Shown here: piece after piece, positions 55,740 to 64,000 of the stretch | Numbering within the stretch: position 1 is the stretch's first letter | Layout: each line of letters opens with the position of its first letter | Assembly (NCBI RefSeq): GCF_004378855.1 | Contig: NZ_RYYL01000005.1 | Location: forward strand, 116,617-180,616 | From: Campylobacter sp. US33a | GTDB lineage: Bacteria > Campylobacterota > Campylobacteria > Campylobacterales > Campylobacteraceae | Direction of reading: 5' to 3' | DNA: 64,000 nt | Notes under the pieces: generated by a model | The model's input: only the letters and a program-made list of their open reading frames with translations | Databases searched by the model: none | What the model was told of the DNA's origin: nothing | Position numbers and translations under genes: made by a program

Positions 55740-56641
55740 AAGCTTTAATTATAGGCTTTGGAAGCATTGGAAAAAAGCATTTTTTAGCCTTAAATGAACT
55801 AGGATTTTTAGTAGATATTGTGTCAAAAAGCTATAAATTTAGTATTTATGAAGGAAAAAATTTCACGCTTTTTAAAGACTTAAACGAAGTAAATTTAAAA
55901 GAATATGATTTATTTATCATTGCAAATATCACCACAGATCATTTTAAAACGCTTGAAATTTTAGATAAAAATATAAAAGAAAAAACCATACTCGTGGAAA
56001 AACCTTTATTTGAAAAAGATATTAACTTTTTTCCTAGCAAAAACAATAAAATTTACATTGCTTATCTTTTGAGATTTAATCCTTTGATTAAAGATTTAAA
56101 AAACTTAATAGATATAAATGAAATTTATTTTGCTAAATTTGTTTGTAATTCTTATTTGCCAAATTGGCGAAAAATCGATTACAGACAAAATTATAGTGCC
56201 AAAAAAGAGCTTGGCGGTGGGGTAATGCTTGATTTATCTCATGAAATTGACTTGGCTTTTTATTTTTTTAAAGATTTAAATTTAGAATTTGGACAAAATT
56301 TAAAAATTTCAGAGCTTGAAATAAATAGTGATGATTTTACTTTTTTAGCCCTAAATTCAAAAAAAGCTAAAATTCACATCGAGCTTGATTATTTTTCAAA
56401 ATTAAATCAAAGAAAAATTCTTTTTCATAGCAAAGAAAAAACCATAGAAGCCGATTTAATTCATAATAAATTAAATATTTATGATAAATTTAATAATATT
56501 AAAAGTAAAACTTATGAAAGCAATACTTTTAAAACCTTGCAAAATATGTATAAAGCAATTTTAAAAGATGATGAGAATTTATGCACCTTAGAAGAAGCAA
56601 GAAAGATTTTAAAACTATGCGATGAGGCAAGAAATGGGTGA
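55736..56641 (+). CDS. ptmF: PtmF, Gfo/Idh/MocA-family oxidoreductase-like
   Basis: 301 residues. Rossmann loop LIIGFGSIGKKHF at the N-terminus, the EKP motif in VEKPLFEK, and GGGVMLDLSHEIDLA of the second domain are typical of Gfo/Idh/MocA. In C. jejuni PtmF acts with PtmE and PtmA on the supply of GDP-glucosamine precursor. Sits between ptmE and legF with overlaps on both sides. Confidence 0.83.
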   Translation: MKALIIGFGSIGKKHFLALNELGFLVDIVSKSYKFSIYEGKNFTLFKDLNEVNLKEYDLFIIANITTDHFKTLEILDKNIKEKTILVEKPLFEKDINFFPSKNNKIYIAYLLRFNPLIKDLKNLIDINEIYFAKFVCNSYLPNWRKIDYRQNYSAKKELGGGVMLDLSHEIDLAFYFFKDLNLEFGQNLKISELEINSDDFTFLALNSKKAKIHIELDYFSKLNQRKILFHSKEKTIEADLIHNKLNIYDKFNNIKSKTYESNTFKTLQNMYKAILKDDENLCTLEEARKILKLCDEARNG

Positions 56642-57341
56642 AATTTTATGCACGATTTGTGCAAGAGGCGGAAGTAAGGGCGTTAAAAACAAAAATATAC
56701 GCAAAATCAATAATCTTGAAATGATAGCTTATAGTATTATCCAAGCTAAAAATTCAAAGCTTTTTAAACATATCGTTATCAGCACCGATAGTGATGAAAT
56801 CGCCGAAGTTGCAAGGAAATATGGCGGAGAAGTTTTTTTTAAAAGAGAAGCACACTTAGCAAGTGATAGCGCGGCAAAAGTGCCTGTAATGCGTGATGCA
56901 TTGCTAAGAAGTGAAGAGTATTTTAAATGCAAATTTGACACTCTAATCGATCTTGACGCATCCGCTCCGCTTAGATCAAGTGCTGATATAAAAAATGCTT
57001 ATAATCAGTTTTGTAAAAATAACAATGATAATCTAATCACCGCCGTTCCTGCTAGACGCAATCCTTATTTTAATTTAATTGAAGTGCAAAATGAAAAAGT
57101 TATAAAATCTAAGCAAGGAAATTTCGCCACACGCCAAAGTGCGCCAAAGTGCTACGATATGAATGCGAGTATTTATATCTTTAAAAGAGATTTTTTGCTT
57201 AAAAATGATGGCGTTTTTGGAGAAAAAACAGGACTTTTTGTAATGGATGAAAGCACGGCTTTTGATATAGATAGTGAGCTTGATTTTAAAATAGTTGAGT
57301 TTTTAATTAAAGAAAAAAATTTAGAGCCAAAGGATTTTTAA
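56634..57341 (+). CDS. legF: CMP-legionaminic acid synthetase LegF (PtmB)
   Basis: 235 residues from ATG 56634, which lies inside the end of ptmF; an in-frame ATG at 56622 is less likely because family members start just before EILCTICARGGSKGVKNKNI. Cytidylyltransferase that activates legionaminic acid with CTP. LIDLDASAPLRS and APKCYDMNASIYIF are further family segments. The stop overlaps the ptmA start (TAATG). Confidence 0.9.
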   Translation: MGEILCTICARGGSKGVKNKNIRKINNLEMIAYSIIQAKNSKLFKHIVISTDSDEIAEVARKYGGEVFFKREAHLASDSAAKVPVMRDALLRSEEYFKCKFDTLIDLDASAPLRSSADIKNAYNQFCKNNNDNLITAVPARRNPYFNLIEVQNEKVIKSKQGNFATRQSAPKCYDMNASIYIFKRDFLLKNDGVFGEKTGLFVMDESTAFDIDSELDFKIVEFLIKEKNLEPKDF

Positions 57342-58111
57342 TGCTAGAAAATAAAATCATATTTGTAGCAGGAGCTTGTGGGCGTATAGGAAAAGCTCTT
57401 TGTAAAAAGATACTTCAAAGTGGCGGTGTGCCAATTTTAGCTGATATCAATGAAAATAATTTAAAAAATTTAACTATTGAGCTTAAAAATGAATTTAAAA
57501 AAGAACTTTTAAGTCTTAAACTCGACATCACTTCTAAAGAAAGCTTAAATTCATGCATTGATGAAGCTTTTAAAAAATACACCAAAATTGATGCTTTTGT
57601 AAATTCTAGCTATCCTGTGGGAAAGGATTGGGGTAAAATAGCTTATTATGAAGCTAGTTTTGAGCAAATTTGCGAAAGTTTAAATTTGCATTTAGGCGGT
57701 TTTATCTTAGCTTCACAAGAATTTGTGAAATTTTTTAAAAAGCAAGGTTATGGAAATATCATCAATCTTAGCTCCATTATGGGAGTTTTTGCACCTAAAT
57801 TTGAAAATTATGAAAACACCACTATGCAAAGCTCTTTAGAATACAGCGTGATAAAAGCAGGGATTAATCATCTTGGCGTTTGGCTTGCAAAAGAATTATT
57901 TAATACAAACATTAGAGTAAATACTTTAGCAAGCGGTGGAATTTTAGACAATCAACCTGGGAATTTTTTAGAAAAATACCGCAAATGCTGTGCAAGCAAA
58001 GGAATGCTAGAAGCAGCAGATATTTGTGGAACTTTAATATTTTTACTTAGTGATGAGAGTAAATTTATCACAGGGCAAACTATAGTCGTTGCTGATGGCT
58101 GGGGGCTTTGA
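57341..58111 (+). CDS. ptmA: Short-chain dehydrogenase PtmA
   Basis: 256 residues. NAD loop VAGACGRIGKALCKK, catalytic Ser in NLSSIMG and Y-x3-K in YSVIKAGINHL, with a C-terminal SDESKFITGQTIVVADGWG typical of SDR enzymes. In Campylobacter ptmA is needed for legionaminic acid on flagellin and lies next to ptmB/legF. The stop overlaps the first maf gene by one base. Confidence 0.88.
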   Translation: MLENKIIFVAGACGRIGKALCKKILQSGGVPILADINENNLKNLTIELKNEFKKELLSLKLDITSKESLNSCIDEAFKKYTKIDAFVNSSYPVGKDWGKIAYYEASFEQICESLNLHLGGFILASQEFVKFFKKQGYGNIINLSSIMGVFAPKFENYENTTMQSSLEYSVIKAGINHLGVWLAKELFNTNIRVNTLASGGILDNQPGNFLEKYRKCCASKGMLEAADICGTLIFLLSDESKFITGQTIVVADGWGL

Positions 58112-59964
58112 TGGATAAAGAACTTTTTTTAAAAAACACTCAAGCGCTTTTTGAAGTCGATCAAATTTTAGCCTATGAATTAAGAAAAATCAAACAATGC
58201 TTTAGCTTTACATTGCAAGGAAATAGTCTAGAAAATCTTAACATTATCCATCTACCAAGCAAAGAAGGTGTTTATAAAAATTCTTACGAAGAATTGGGCG
58301 GGAATTTAAGTTTTTTTAAAACACAATACTCTAAATACCCTACTTTGTTTTTTTATGGCTTTGGTAGCGGTGCGCTTTATAAATCCTTACTTGCAAACCA
58401 AAATCACAAGCAAATTATTGTCTTTGAAAGTGAACTTGAAATTTTATATTTGGCTTTTCATTTGTTTGATTTTAGCAAAGATATTAAAAATGAAAGATTG
58501 ATTCTTTTTTATACCTCCAATTTAAATATCGCTCAGCTAAATGCTTTATTAAATCACAAAAAAGTAAAATACAGCATTAAAACTTATGATTTTCATATCC
58601 ATAGTGAATTTTATCTGACGCATTATAAAAATATCATTCAAAATCTCAACCAAAGCCTTATAGATATCATTAAATTTATAGTTTTAAGTCACGGAAATGA
58701 TCCTAAGGACTCGCACATTGGCATCGAGCATACTTTAAAAAATTTAAAAGCCTTGATTTTTGGCGGAGTTTTTCAACACTTTTTAAAACACAACCGTGCA
58801 AAATCAAAAAACGCCATCATCGTTTCAACCGGTCCAAGCCTTACAAAACAACTCCCACTTTTAAAAGAATATGCAAATAAAGCTACGATTTTTTGCGCAG
58901 ATTCTTCTTATCCTATCTTAGCAAAAGCAGGAATAAAACCTGATTATGTTTTAAGCCTTGAAAGACTTGCATTAACGAGTGAATTTTTTAATAATGATTT
59001 TGGTGAATTTGATAAGGATATTTTATTTTTAATCACTTCAGTAGCTCATGAAAATACTCTAAAATATCTTGAAAAAAACCACAGAAATTATATGCTGATA
59101 TTAAGACCTTTGCTTTTCTCTTCACTTTTAAAATTAGATGATTTTGGTTATCTTGGCGTAGGAATGAGCGTTGCAAATATGGCTTATGAATTAGCTGCGG
59201 CTTTAAGGCATGAAAATATTATTTTAATCGGACAAGATTTAGCCTATGATGATTTAGGATATTCTCATCCAAAAGATCATATTTATGGCGAACAAGGCGA
59301 TGAGATACGCGGAGAAATCTACACTATAGCTTATGGTGGCGAAAGAAAGGTAAGAACTCAGCTTTCTTGGCAACTCTTCAGACAAAGTTTTGAAAAAGAT
59401 ATACTTTTTGTTAAAGAAAAATTAAAAATTACCACTTATAATTGCACTGAAGGTGGAGCAAGAATAGAAGGAAGTATAGAAAAGCCTTTCAAGGAAATTT
59501 GCGAAAATTTATTAAATACGAATTTAAACAAGCCTTTTAAAAATGATTTTCGCTTAAATTCTAAAGAAGCGCAAAAAATTTACGAAAAAACCAAAAAACA
59601 CCTTCTTAATCAAGTCAAAACAAGCAAAGAACTTATAGAAGAAATGAAAAACAAGCTTAATGCCTTACAAAGCATTTTAAATGAGACAGAATCAAATTTA
59701 GAATTTAAAAAGCTTAAAAAAATAGAGCTTGATTTTCAAACCCTAGCTACTAAAATGAAAAGTTACGGACTGATGAGCGAACTTTTGCAAGCCCTAGTTT
59801 TTCATCAAGAATGTGATCTTTTAAAACTTAAAGTAAAGCCTTGCGAAACTCAAGAAGAAGAAAAGGAGCAAATTTTGCTTTGTTTAAAACATTATCACGA
59901 AAAATTCAATGAATTCATTTTATATATGCAAATTCAAAATGAACTCATTGAAAAATACATTTAA
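58111..59964 (+). CDS. Maf/DUF115 motility accessory factor 1
   Basis: 617 residues from ATG 58111 (a TTG at 58108 is also in frame). The core has KNAIIVSTGPSLTKQLPLL (about 235), IKPDYVLSLERL and IILIGQDLAYDDLG, the MAF_flag10 domain, a GT-A-like fold with sialyltransferase-like features. Campylobacter Maf proteins PseD and PseE are needed to put nonulosonic acids on flagellin Ser/Thr. Which member this is cannot be fixed; its place after ptmA is that of pseD. Confidence 0.82.
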   Translation: MDKELFLKNTQALFEVDQILAYELRKIKQCFSFTLQGNSLENLNIIHLPSKEGVYKNSYEELGGNLSFFKTQYSKYPTLFFYGFGSGALYKSLLANQNHKQIIVFESELEILYLAFHLFDFSKDIKNERLILFYTSNLNIAQLNALLNHKKVKYSIKTYDFHIHSEFYLTHYKNIIQNLNQSLIDIIKFIVLSHGNDPKDSHIGIEHTLKNLKALIFGGVFQHFLKHNRAKSKNAIIVSTGPSLTKQLPLLKEYANKATIFCADSSYPILAKAGIKPDYVLSLERLALTSEFFNNDFGEFDKDILFLITSVAHENTLKYLEKNHRNYMLILRPLLFSSLLKLDDFGYLGVGMSVANMAYELAAALRHENIILIGQDLAYDDLGYSHPKDHIYGEQGDEIRGEIYTIAYGGERKVRTQLSWQLFRQSFEKDILFVKEKLKITTYNCTEGGARIEGSIEKPFKEICENLLNTNLNKPFKNDFRLNSKEAQKIYEKTKKHLLNQVKTSKELIEEMKNKLNALQSILNETESNLEFKKLKKIELDFQTLATKMKSYGLMSELLQALVFHQECDLLKLKVKPCETQEEEKEQILLCLKHYHEKFNEFILYMQIQNELIEKYI

Positions 59965-60822
59965 AAGGAAAAATATGGCTTTCACAGAAGAACAAAAAAA
60001 GCGCTATAAAAAAAATTTTAACGCCCTAGCTGATACGCTTACTCTTAAAAAGGATCTTGCAAAGCTTTCTAAAAGTAAAAAATTTAAAATCATACAAGGT
60101 CAAGATCCGCTTGATATCAATCTCCTAAACACCTACACTCACAAAAAAATTTATAGCAATCCTTTAATGGAATTAAATTCCTTACTTGCAACCTATAATG
60201 AAAAATATGCTTTATATCCTATACTTTATTTTTATGGTTTGGGCAATGGTGTGCTTTATAAGGCTCTTTGTCAAAATCCAAAATTACAGCACATCATCAT
60301 CTTTGAAAGCGATATAGAGCTCATTTTTACAAGCTTACATTTAATCGACTTATCTAGTGAAATCAAAGATAGAAAAATTAACATCATATCACCAAAAAAT
60401 AACAGACAACAAATTCTTTCTATTTTTCATGCTCAGCCTTTTTTAAATTTTTTAAGAGTGTATTTTTTAGAACTTCATAGCGATTATTATGAGAGTGAGC
60501 ATGATGAGATTATCAAGCTAAACCAAGACATACATCATGCCATTAAAGAGGCTGTATGTGCACATGGAAATGATCCAAAAGATGCCTTGCAAGGTATAGA
60601 ACAGTTTGTTTATAATCTACCAAAAATGCTTACCCATCCCAATGCTAAAGAGTTGGTTAATACAAGAAAAAAACTTAGTAAAAACGCCATCATTGTTTCA
60701 ACCGGCCCAAGTCTTACAAAACAACTTCCGCTTTTAAAAGAATATGCAAATAAAGCCACTATTTTTTGCGCGGATTCTTCTTATCCTATCTTAGCAAAAG
60801 CAGGAATAAAACCTGATTATGT
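58807..60822 (+). repeat. 143-bp nearly identical segments in the first two maf genes
   Basis: 58807-58949 and 60680-60822 differ at about eight bases, mostly third codon positions, and encode an identical peptide around VSTGPSLTKQLPLLKEYANK. A second short shared block encodes YNCTEGGARIEG near 59440 and 61308. Suggests recent gene conversion or duplication. Confidence 0.8.
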
Positions 60823-61924
60823 AATGATGCTTGAAAGAACACATGTAACGGCTGAATTTTTCAATCACGATTTTGGTGATTTTGATAAGGATATTATTTT
60901 TATTACTACCGCCTTAGTGCATCCAAAAGCTATTGAGTATTTAGAAAAATATAATAGAACTTATATTTTAATCGAGAAATTCCTTGGTTTTGAAAGCTAT
61001 ATGGAATTTCATTCTTTTGGTTATTTGATTATGGCATCAAGCGTGGCGCATATGGCTTATGAATTAGTTATGGCTTTAAGATGCGAAAACATCATCTTCA
61101 TAGGACAGGATTTAGCCTACGCAAAAGATGGCTGCTCTCACCCAAAAGACTATCAAAACTCATCAACTTATGAAACAAATATGTATGAACATATTACAAC
61201 CAAAGCTTACGGCGGGGAAGGTGAAGTCGAAACTCATTTTATATGGAATATGTTTCGCACCATTTTAGAAAAGCACATTCTTGGCACTCCAAAAACTACT
61301 AAAATTTATAATTGCACTGAAGGTGGAGCAAGAATAGAAGGAACCATAGAAAAGCCCTTTAAAGAAATTTGCGAAAATTTGTTAAATGTAGATTTAAATA
61401 AACCTCTTCCAAGTCCTAAATTTCCAAGCCAAGATAAACAAAATGAAAGGATGCTAAAAGCTTATTACAAAATTCAAAGAAGCATTAAAAACTGCGATAA
61501 ATTAGAGCTTTTTGTCTTAGAAAAACAACAAAATATCCTAAAAAAGATCAACCAAGAAGAATTTAAAAATTTAAGCTATGAAAACAAAGAACTTGCTGGG
61601 AGCGTCATTGAAGAAATCGATGCTCTAAAAAGCGAGATTGAAAAAATTCACAATCTCTATCAAGATTTAGGCGAAATTTTGCAACCCTTATACCATCAAT
61701 TTGAGCTAAATTTAGCAAAAATTTATGTTTTAAACCCACTCACAGAAGAAGATTGGGTCAACAAAACCTTATTTTGGATCAAAGAGCATTTAGACTGGAT
61801 CGTTTATGTTTTAATACACCTTAAAGCGCAAAAAGAAGCCTTGCAAAACAATATCTTGCCTTTAGAAAACGAACTTTTGCAAAGAAATTTTGGAAATTTA
61901 CTTGATAAAATCAAAAGGAATTAA
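59975..61924 (+). CDS. Maf/DUF115 motility accessory factor 2
   Basis: 649 residues from ATG 59975 (AAGGAAAAAT upstream); the in-frame extension to 59909 lies inside the preceding gene. Same domain order as Maf 1: an N-terminal helical part with VLYKALCQNPKLQ, the central VSTGPSLTKQ block, IIFIGQDLAYAKDG, then a C-terminal helical region with likely coiled coils. Candidate glycosyltransferase to flagellin with different sugar specificity from its neighbours. Confidence 0.82.
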   Translation: MAFTEEQKKRYKKNFNALADTLTLKKDLAKLSKSKKFKIIQGQDPLDINLLNTYTHKKIYSNPLMELNSLLATYNEKYALYPILYFYGLGNGVLYKALCQNPKLQHIIIFESDIELIFTSLHLIDLSSEIKDRKINIISPKNNRQQILSIFHAQPFLNFLRVYFLELHSDYYESEHDEIIKLNQDIHHAIKEAVCAHGNDPKDALQGIEQFVYNLPKMLTHPNAKELVNTRKKLSKNAIIVSTGPSLTKQLPLLKEYANKATIFCADSSYPILAKAGIKPDYVMMLERTHVTAEFFNHDFGDFDKDIIFITTALVHPKAIEYLEKYNRTYILIEKFLGFESYMEFHSFGYLIMASSVAHMAYELVMALRCENIIFIGQDLAYAKDGCSHPKDYQNSSTYETNMYEHITTKAYGGEGEVETHFIWNMFRTILEKHILGTPKTTKIYNCTEGGARIEGTIEKPFKEICENLLNVDLNKPLPSPKFPSQDKQNERMLKAYYKIQRSIKNCDKLELFVLEKQQNILKKINQEEFKNLSYENKELAGSVIEEIDALKSEIEKIHNLYQDLGEILQPLYHQFELNLAKIYVLNPLTEEDWVNKTLFWIKEHLDWIVYVLIHLKAQKEALQNNILPLENELLQRNFGNLLDKIKRN

Positions 61925-63838
61925 ATGATGAAAACAACAGATATTTTTGAAAAAAATCTTCTTTCTCTTCGTGGAAAAGAATACGAAAGCTTAGTTAAAA
62001 AACTTAAAAAAATCAAAGAAAGCAAAAAATTTTTCCCACTTCTTGATGCTAAAGATCCACTGAATTTAAATATTATAGAAAATTCTACTAAGGAAAAAAT
62101 GTATCAAAATCCTTTAAAAGAATTAGAAAGCAAAATTACTTTCATTCAAGAAAAATACCTCAAATATCCTGTTTTATTTTTCTATGGCATAGGTAATGGC
62201 TTTTTATATAAAGCCTTATTGCAAAACCCAAATTTCAAACGCATTATCGTTTTCGAAAAAGAAATTGAACTCATTTTTCTTGCTTTAAATTTAGCTGACT
62301 TTACTCAAGAGCTTATTAAAGGAAGATTGATCATCATTTTAAGTAGCGAAATGAATGACGCCAAAGCAAGCTCTTTGTTTTCTTTGCCTGAGTTAAATTT
62401 ACTGTTTAGGTCTTATTTTTTAGATTTGCATTCAGATTTTTATGAAAAATACTCAAAAGACATTATTAAAATTAACAATATCAACAAAAACATTATCATT
62501 TATTCTTCTTTAAAACAAGGCAATGATCCAAAAGATGCTTTACAAGGCGTGGATCAATTTGTAAGACACATACCTTATATGATCACCCATCCAACCCTTA
62601 GCGAACTCATAAAAAAAAGATACAAAAAGGCAAAAACTGCTATCATTGTAGCCACAGGTCCAAGCCTTCAAAAACAAATTCCACTTCTTAAAAAATATCA
62701 TAAAAAAGCCAGCATTTTTTGCCTTGATGCATCTTATTCAATCTTACACGAAAATGATATCAAGCCTGATTATGTTTTAAGTCTTGAAAGAGTTGAGGCT
62801 ACAAGTGAATTTTTTAATAATAATTTTGGTGAATTTGACAAGGATATATTATTTATCCTTTTAGCGCTCACTCACCCACAAACCATTAAATATTTAGAAT
62901 CAAACAAAAGATCTTATATACTTACTCCAAGAGCCCTGCCTTTCTCGCAAAATATGAAACATTTAAAAGCTTTCTCTTCGCTAAATGGAATGAGCGTGGC
63001 GCATATGGCCTTAATCTTGGCCTATCGTTTAGGGCATGAAAATGTGATTTTAATCGGACAAGACTTAGCTTTTGGAAAAGATGGCGCTTCGCATTCAAAA
63101 GGCTATGGTAGAGGTGAAGAACTTGCCAAAAAAGAAACACAAGCCTTACCACAAACCAAAGTAAAGGCTTATGGGGGCAAGGGTTTAATCAAAACGACAA
63201 AAATTTGGGAGCTTTTCATTAGAGTTTTTGAAACCTTAACTACAACCATCAACGCACAAAAAACTTGCACTGTTTATAATGCCACTGAAGGTGGGGCAAG
63301 GATAGGTGGAACCATAGAAAAGCCTTTTAAGGAACTTTGCGATGATTTATTGGATAAAGATCTTAAAAAACCTTTAACGAAAGTAAAAAAACTAAGTAAA
63401 GAAGATCAAAATGCCCTACTTTTAAAATCTTACAAACAAATCAAAACTTTCATCAAAAGGAGCGAAAAAATCGCAAAAGATCTTCGAAAAACCGGAAAGC
63501 AAATTAGAAATTTAACCAAAGACATTAAGCAAAAATACAAATTTGAACAAATCAGCAAAAATATTGATGAAATTAAAACCAAACTCGCAAATGGCAATTA
63601 CGCTTATTTAGCTGAAGTTTTGGGACCAAGTGTTTATCACGCAGAAAGCTCTTTAGGGGAACTTTACTTGCAAAATATGAGTAATGAAAGCGATAGACAG
63701 AATAAGCTCATCGCTTGGATTTATGCACATGAGGCGTGGATTGATGAAGTGCATAATTTAATCGTCTTGCAAAACGGTGTTTTAAAAAGCGCCATCATAC
63801 CTTTAAGAGATATGGTAGAAAAAAGGAATTTGGTTTAA
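61925..63838 (+). CDS. Maf/DUF115 motility accessory factor 3
   Basis: 637 residues, ATG 61925 or 61928, directly after the previous stop. Same fold (IIVATGPSLQKQIPLLKKY, IKPDYVLSLERVEA, VILIGQDLAFGKDG, CTVYNATEGGARIGG) but clearly diverged from Maf 1 and 2 in DNA. As the last gene before the window edge it sits where pseE lies in C. jejuni, next to the flagellin genes, but that identity is not proven here. Confidence 0.82.
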   Translation: MMKTTDIFEKNLLSLRGKEYESLVKKLKKIKESKKFFPLLDAKDPLNLNIIENSTKEKMYQNPLKELESKITFIQEKYLKYPVLFFYGIGNGFLYKALLQNPNFKRIIVFEKEIELIFLALNLADFTQELIKGRLIIILSSEMNDAKASSLFSLPELNLLFRSYFLDLHSDFYEKYSKDIIKINNINKNIIIYSSLKQGNDPKDALQGVDQFVRHIPYMITHPTLSELIKKRYKKAKTAIIVATGPSLQKQIPLLKKYHKKASIFCLDASYSILHENDIKPDYVLSLERVEATSEFFNNNFGEFDKDILFILLALTHPQTIKYLESNKRSYILTPRALPFSQNMKHLKAFSSLNGMSVAHMALILAYRLGHENVILIGQDLAFGKDGASHSKGYGRGEELAKKETQALPQTKVKAYGGKGLIKTTKIWELFIRVFETLTTTINAQKTCTVYNATEGGARIGGTIEKPFKELCDDLLDKDLKKPLTKVKKLSKEDQNALLLKSYKQIKTFIKRSEKIAKDLRKTGKQIRNLTKDIKQKYKFEQISKNIDEIKTKLANGNYAYLAEVLGPSVYHAESSLGELYLQNMSNESDRQNKLIAWIYAHEAWIDEVHNLIVLQNGVLKSAIIPLRDMVEKRNLV

Positions 63839-63844
63839 AACTTT

Positions 63845-63863
63845 AAAGGGCTTAAAGCTCTTT
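63845..63863 (+). terminator. Terminator-like hairpin after the maf cluster
   Basis: AAAGGGCTT pairs with AAGCTCTTT (one G-U), giving a compact stem right after the last maf gene and followed by an A/T-rich stretch with TTTT. Probably ends the glycosylation operon. Confidence 0.55.
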
Positions 63864-63939
63864 AAAATCTTTTCTAATTTCCGCAAAAAACACCAATTAA
63901 AACTAAAAAATTCTAAACTCTTTCTAAAACAATTTTTTA

Positions 63940-64000
63940 TATAATTTCCAAGCTTTAAGGATAACCGACTGAAGACTTTGAATAAAGTTGAAAGGAGGTT
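63940..64000 (+). promoter_or_regulatory. Promoter and leader of a gene beyond the window
   Basis: TATAAT (63940-63945) preceded by T6, then about 45 bases of leader and a strong AAAGGAGG (about 63991-63998) at the very end. A short inverted repeat, ACTTT-GAAT-AAAGT, lies just before the RBS. The downstream gene is not in the window. Confidence 0.5.

Noticed and set aside
63961..64000. End-of-window AAAGGAGG considered as rRNA-related sequence
   Set aside because: Orientation and flanks do not match the 16S 3' end; it fits a strong RBS after a TATAAT promoter.
1..64000. tRNA, rRNA, complete insertion sequences and prophage genes
   Set aside because: No cloverleaf-like segments, transposase motifs or phage genes were recognised by reading; a tRNA search could not be run.

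Overview
The window is AT-rich DNA from a thermophilic Campylobacter, most likely C. coli or a close relative of C. jejuni. Evidence: the gene content (pseudaminic and legionaminic acid flagellin glycosylation genes, Maf motility accessory factors, Pgp1, CtsG), the conserved block polA-motA-motB-flhB-ahpC-fdxA-ndk-rpmF-plsX-fabH, and many poly-G tracts inside genes. The species call is inference.

Layout. (1) 0-3.3 kb: pseF-pseG-pseH, then an unusual gene joining a formyltransferase domain to a second PseH-like acetyltransferase domain through a G10 tract. (2) 3.3-9.8 kb, minus strand: ctsG, tsaD, pgp1, dxr, cdsA, a coiled-coil protein and an RqcH/NFACT protein. (3) 9.8-17.7 kb: a haemerythrin, mobA, pldA, a polysulfide/thiosulfate reductase-type operon, a potassium channel flanked by a 16-bp direct repeat, and three decayed paralogous small genes. 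(4) 17.7-35.2 kb: housekeeping genes (DNA polymerase I, flagellar stator, FlhB, AhpC, ferredoxin, lipid synthesis, rpsU), a GrpB-family pseudogene, a conserved run of lipoprotein, glutathionylspermidine-synthase-like, dehydrogenase, YajQ and AAA genes, and a DASS transporter. (5) 35.2-38.1 kb: an autotransporter whose -10 box directly abuts a G9 tract, then 575 bp of hairpins and degenerate repeats. (6) lepA. (7) 40-64 kb, plus strand: one long glycosylation locus with pseI, legB, legC, two left-handed-helix acyltransferases, a hydroxyacyl-CoA-dehydrogenase-like gene, two methyltransferases, a broken FemAB-like gene, ptmG, ptmH, legI, legG, a formyltransferase, a PIG-L deacetylase, a second LegG-like epimerase, ptmE, ptmF, legF, ptmA and three Maf proteins.

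How it works together: PseF/G/H/I make CMP-pseudaminic acid. PtmE/F/A with LegB/C/G/I/F make CMP-legionaminic acid by the GDP-linked route. PtmG and PtmH add acetamidino and N-methyl groups, and the Maf proteins are candidate transferases to flagellin. Eight poly-G tracts (9 or 10 G) lie in this window, seven in glycan-tailoring genes and one in the autotransporter promoter. As written, ptmG and ptmH are both frame-shifted off, the deacetylase lacks its C-terminus, and the formyltransferase-acetyltransferase fusion is on. Nearly identical internal repeats in the methyltransferase, LegG-like and Maf genes point to gene conversion or loop-out. Together these make the locus a modular, switchable generator of nonulosonic acid variants. 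No tRNA, rRNA, complete insertion sequence or CRISPR array was seen.
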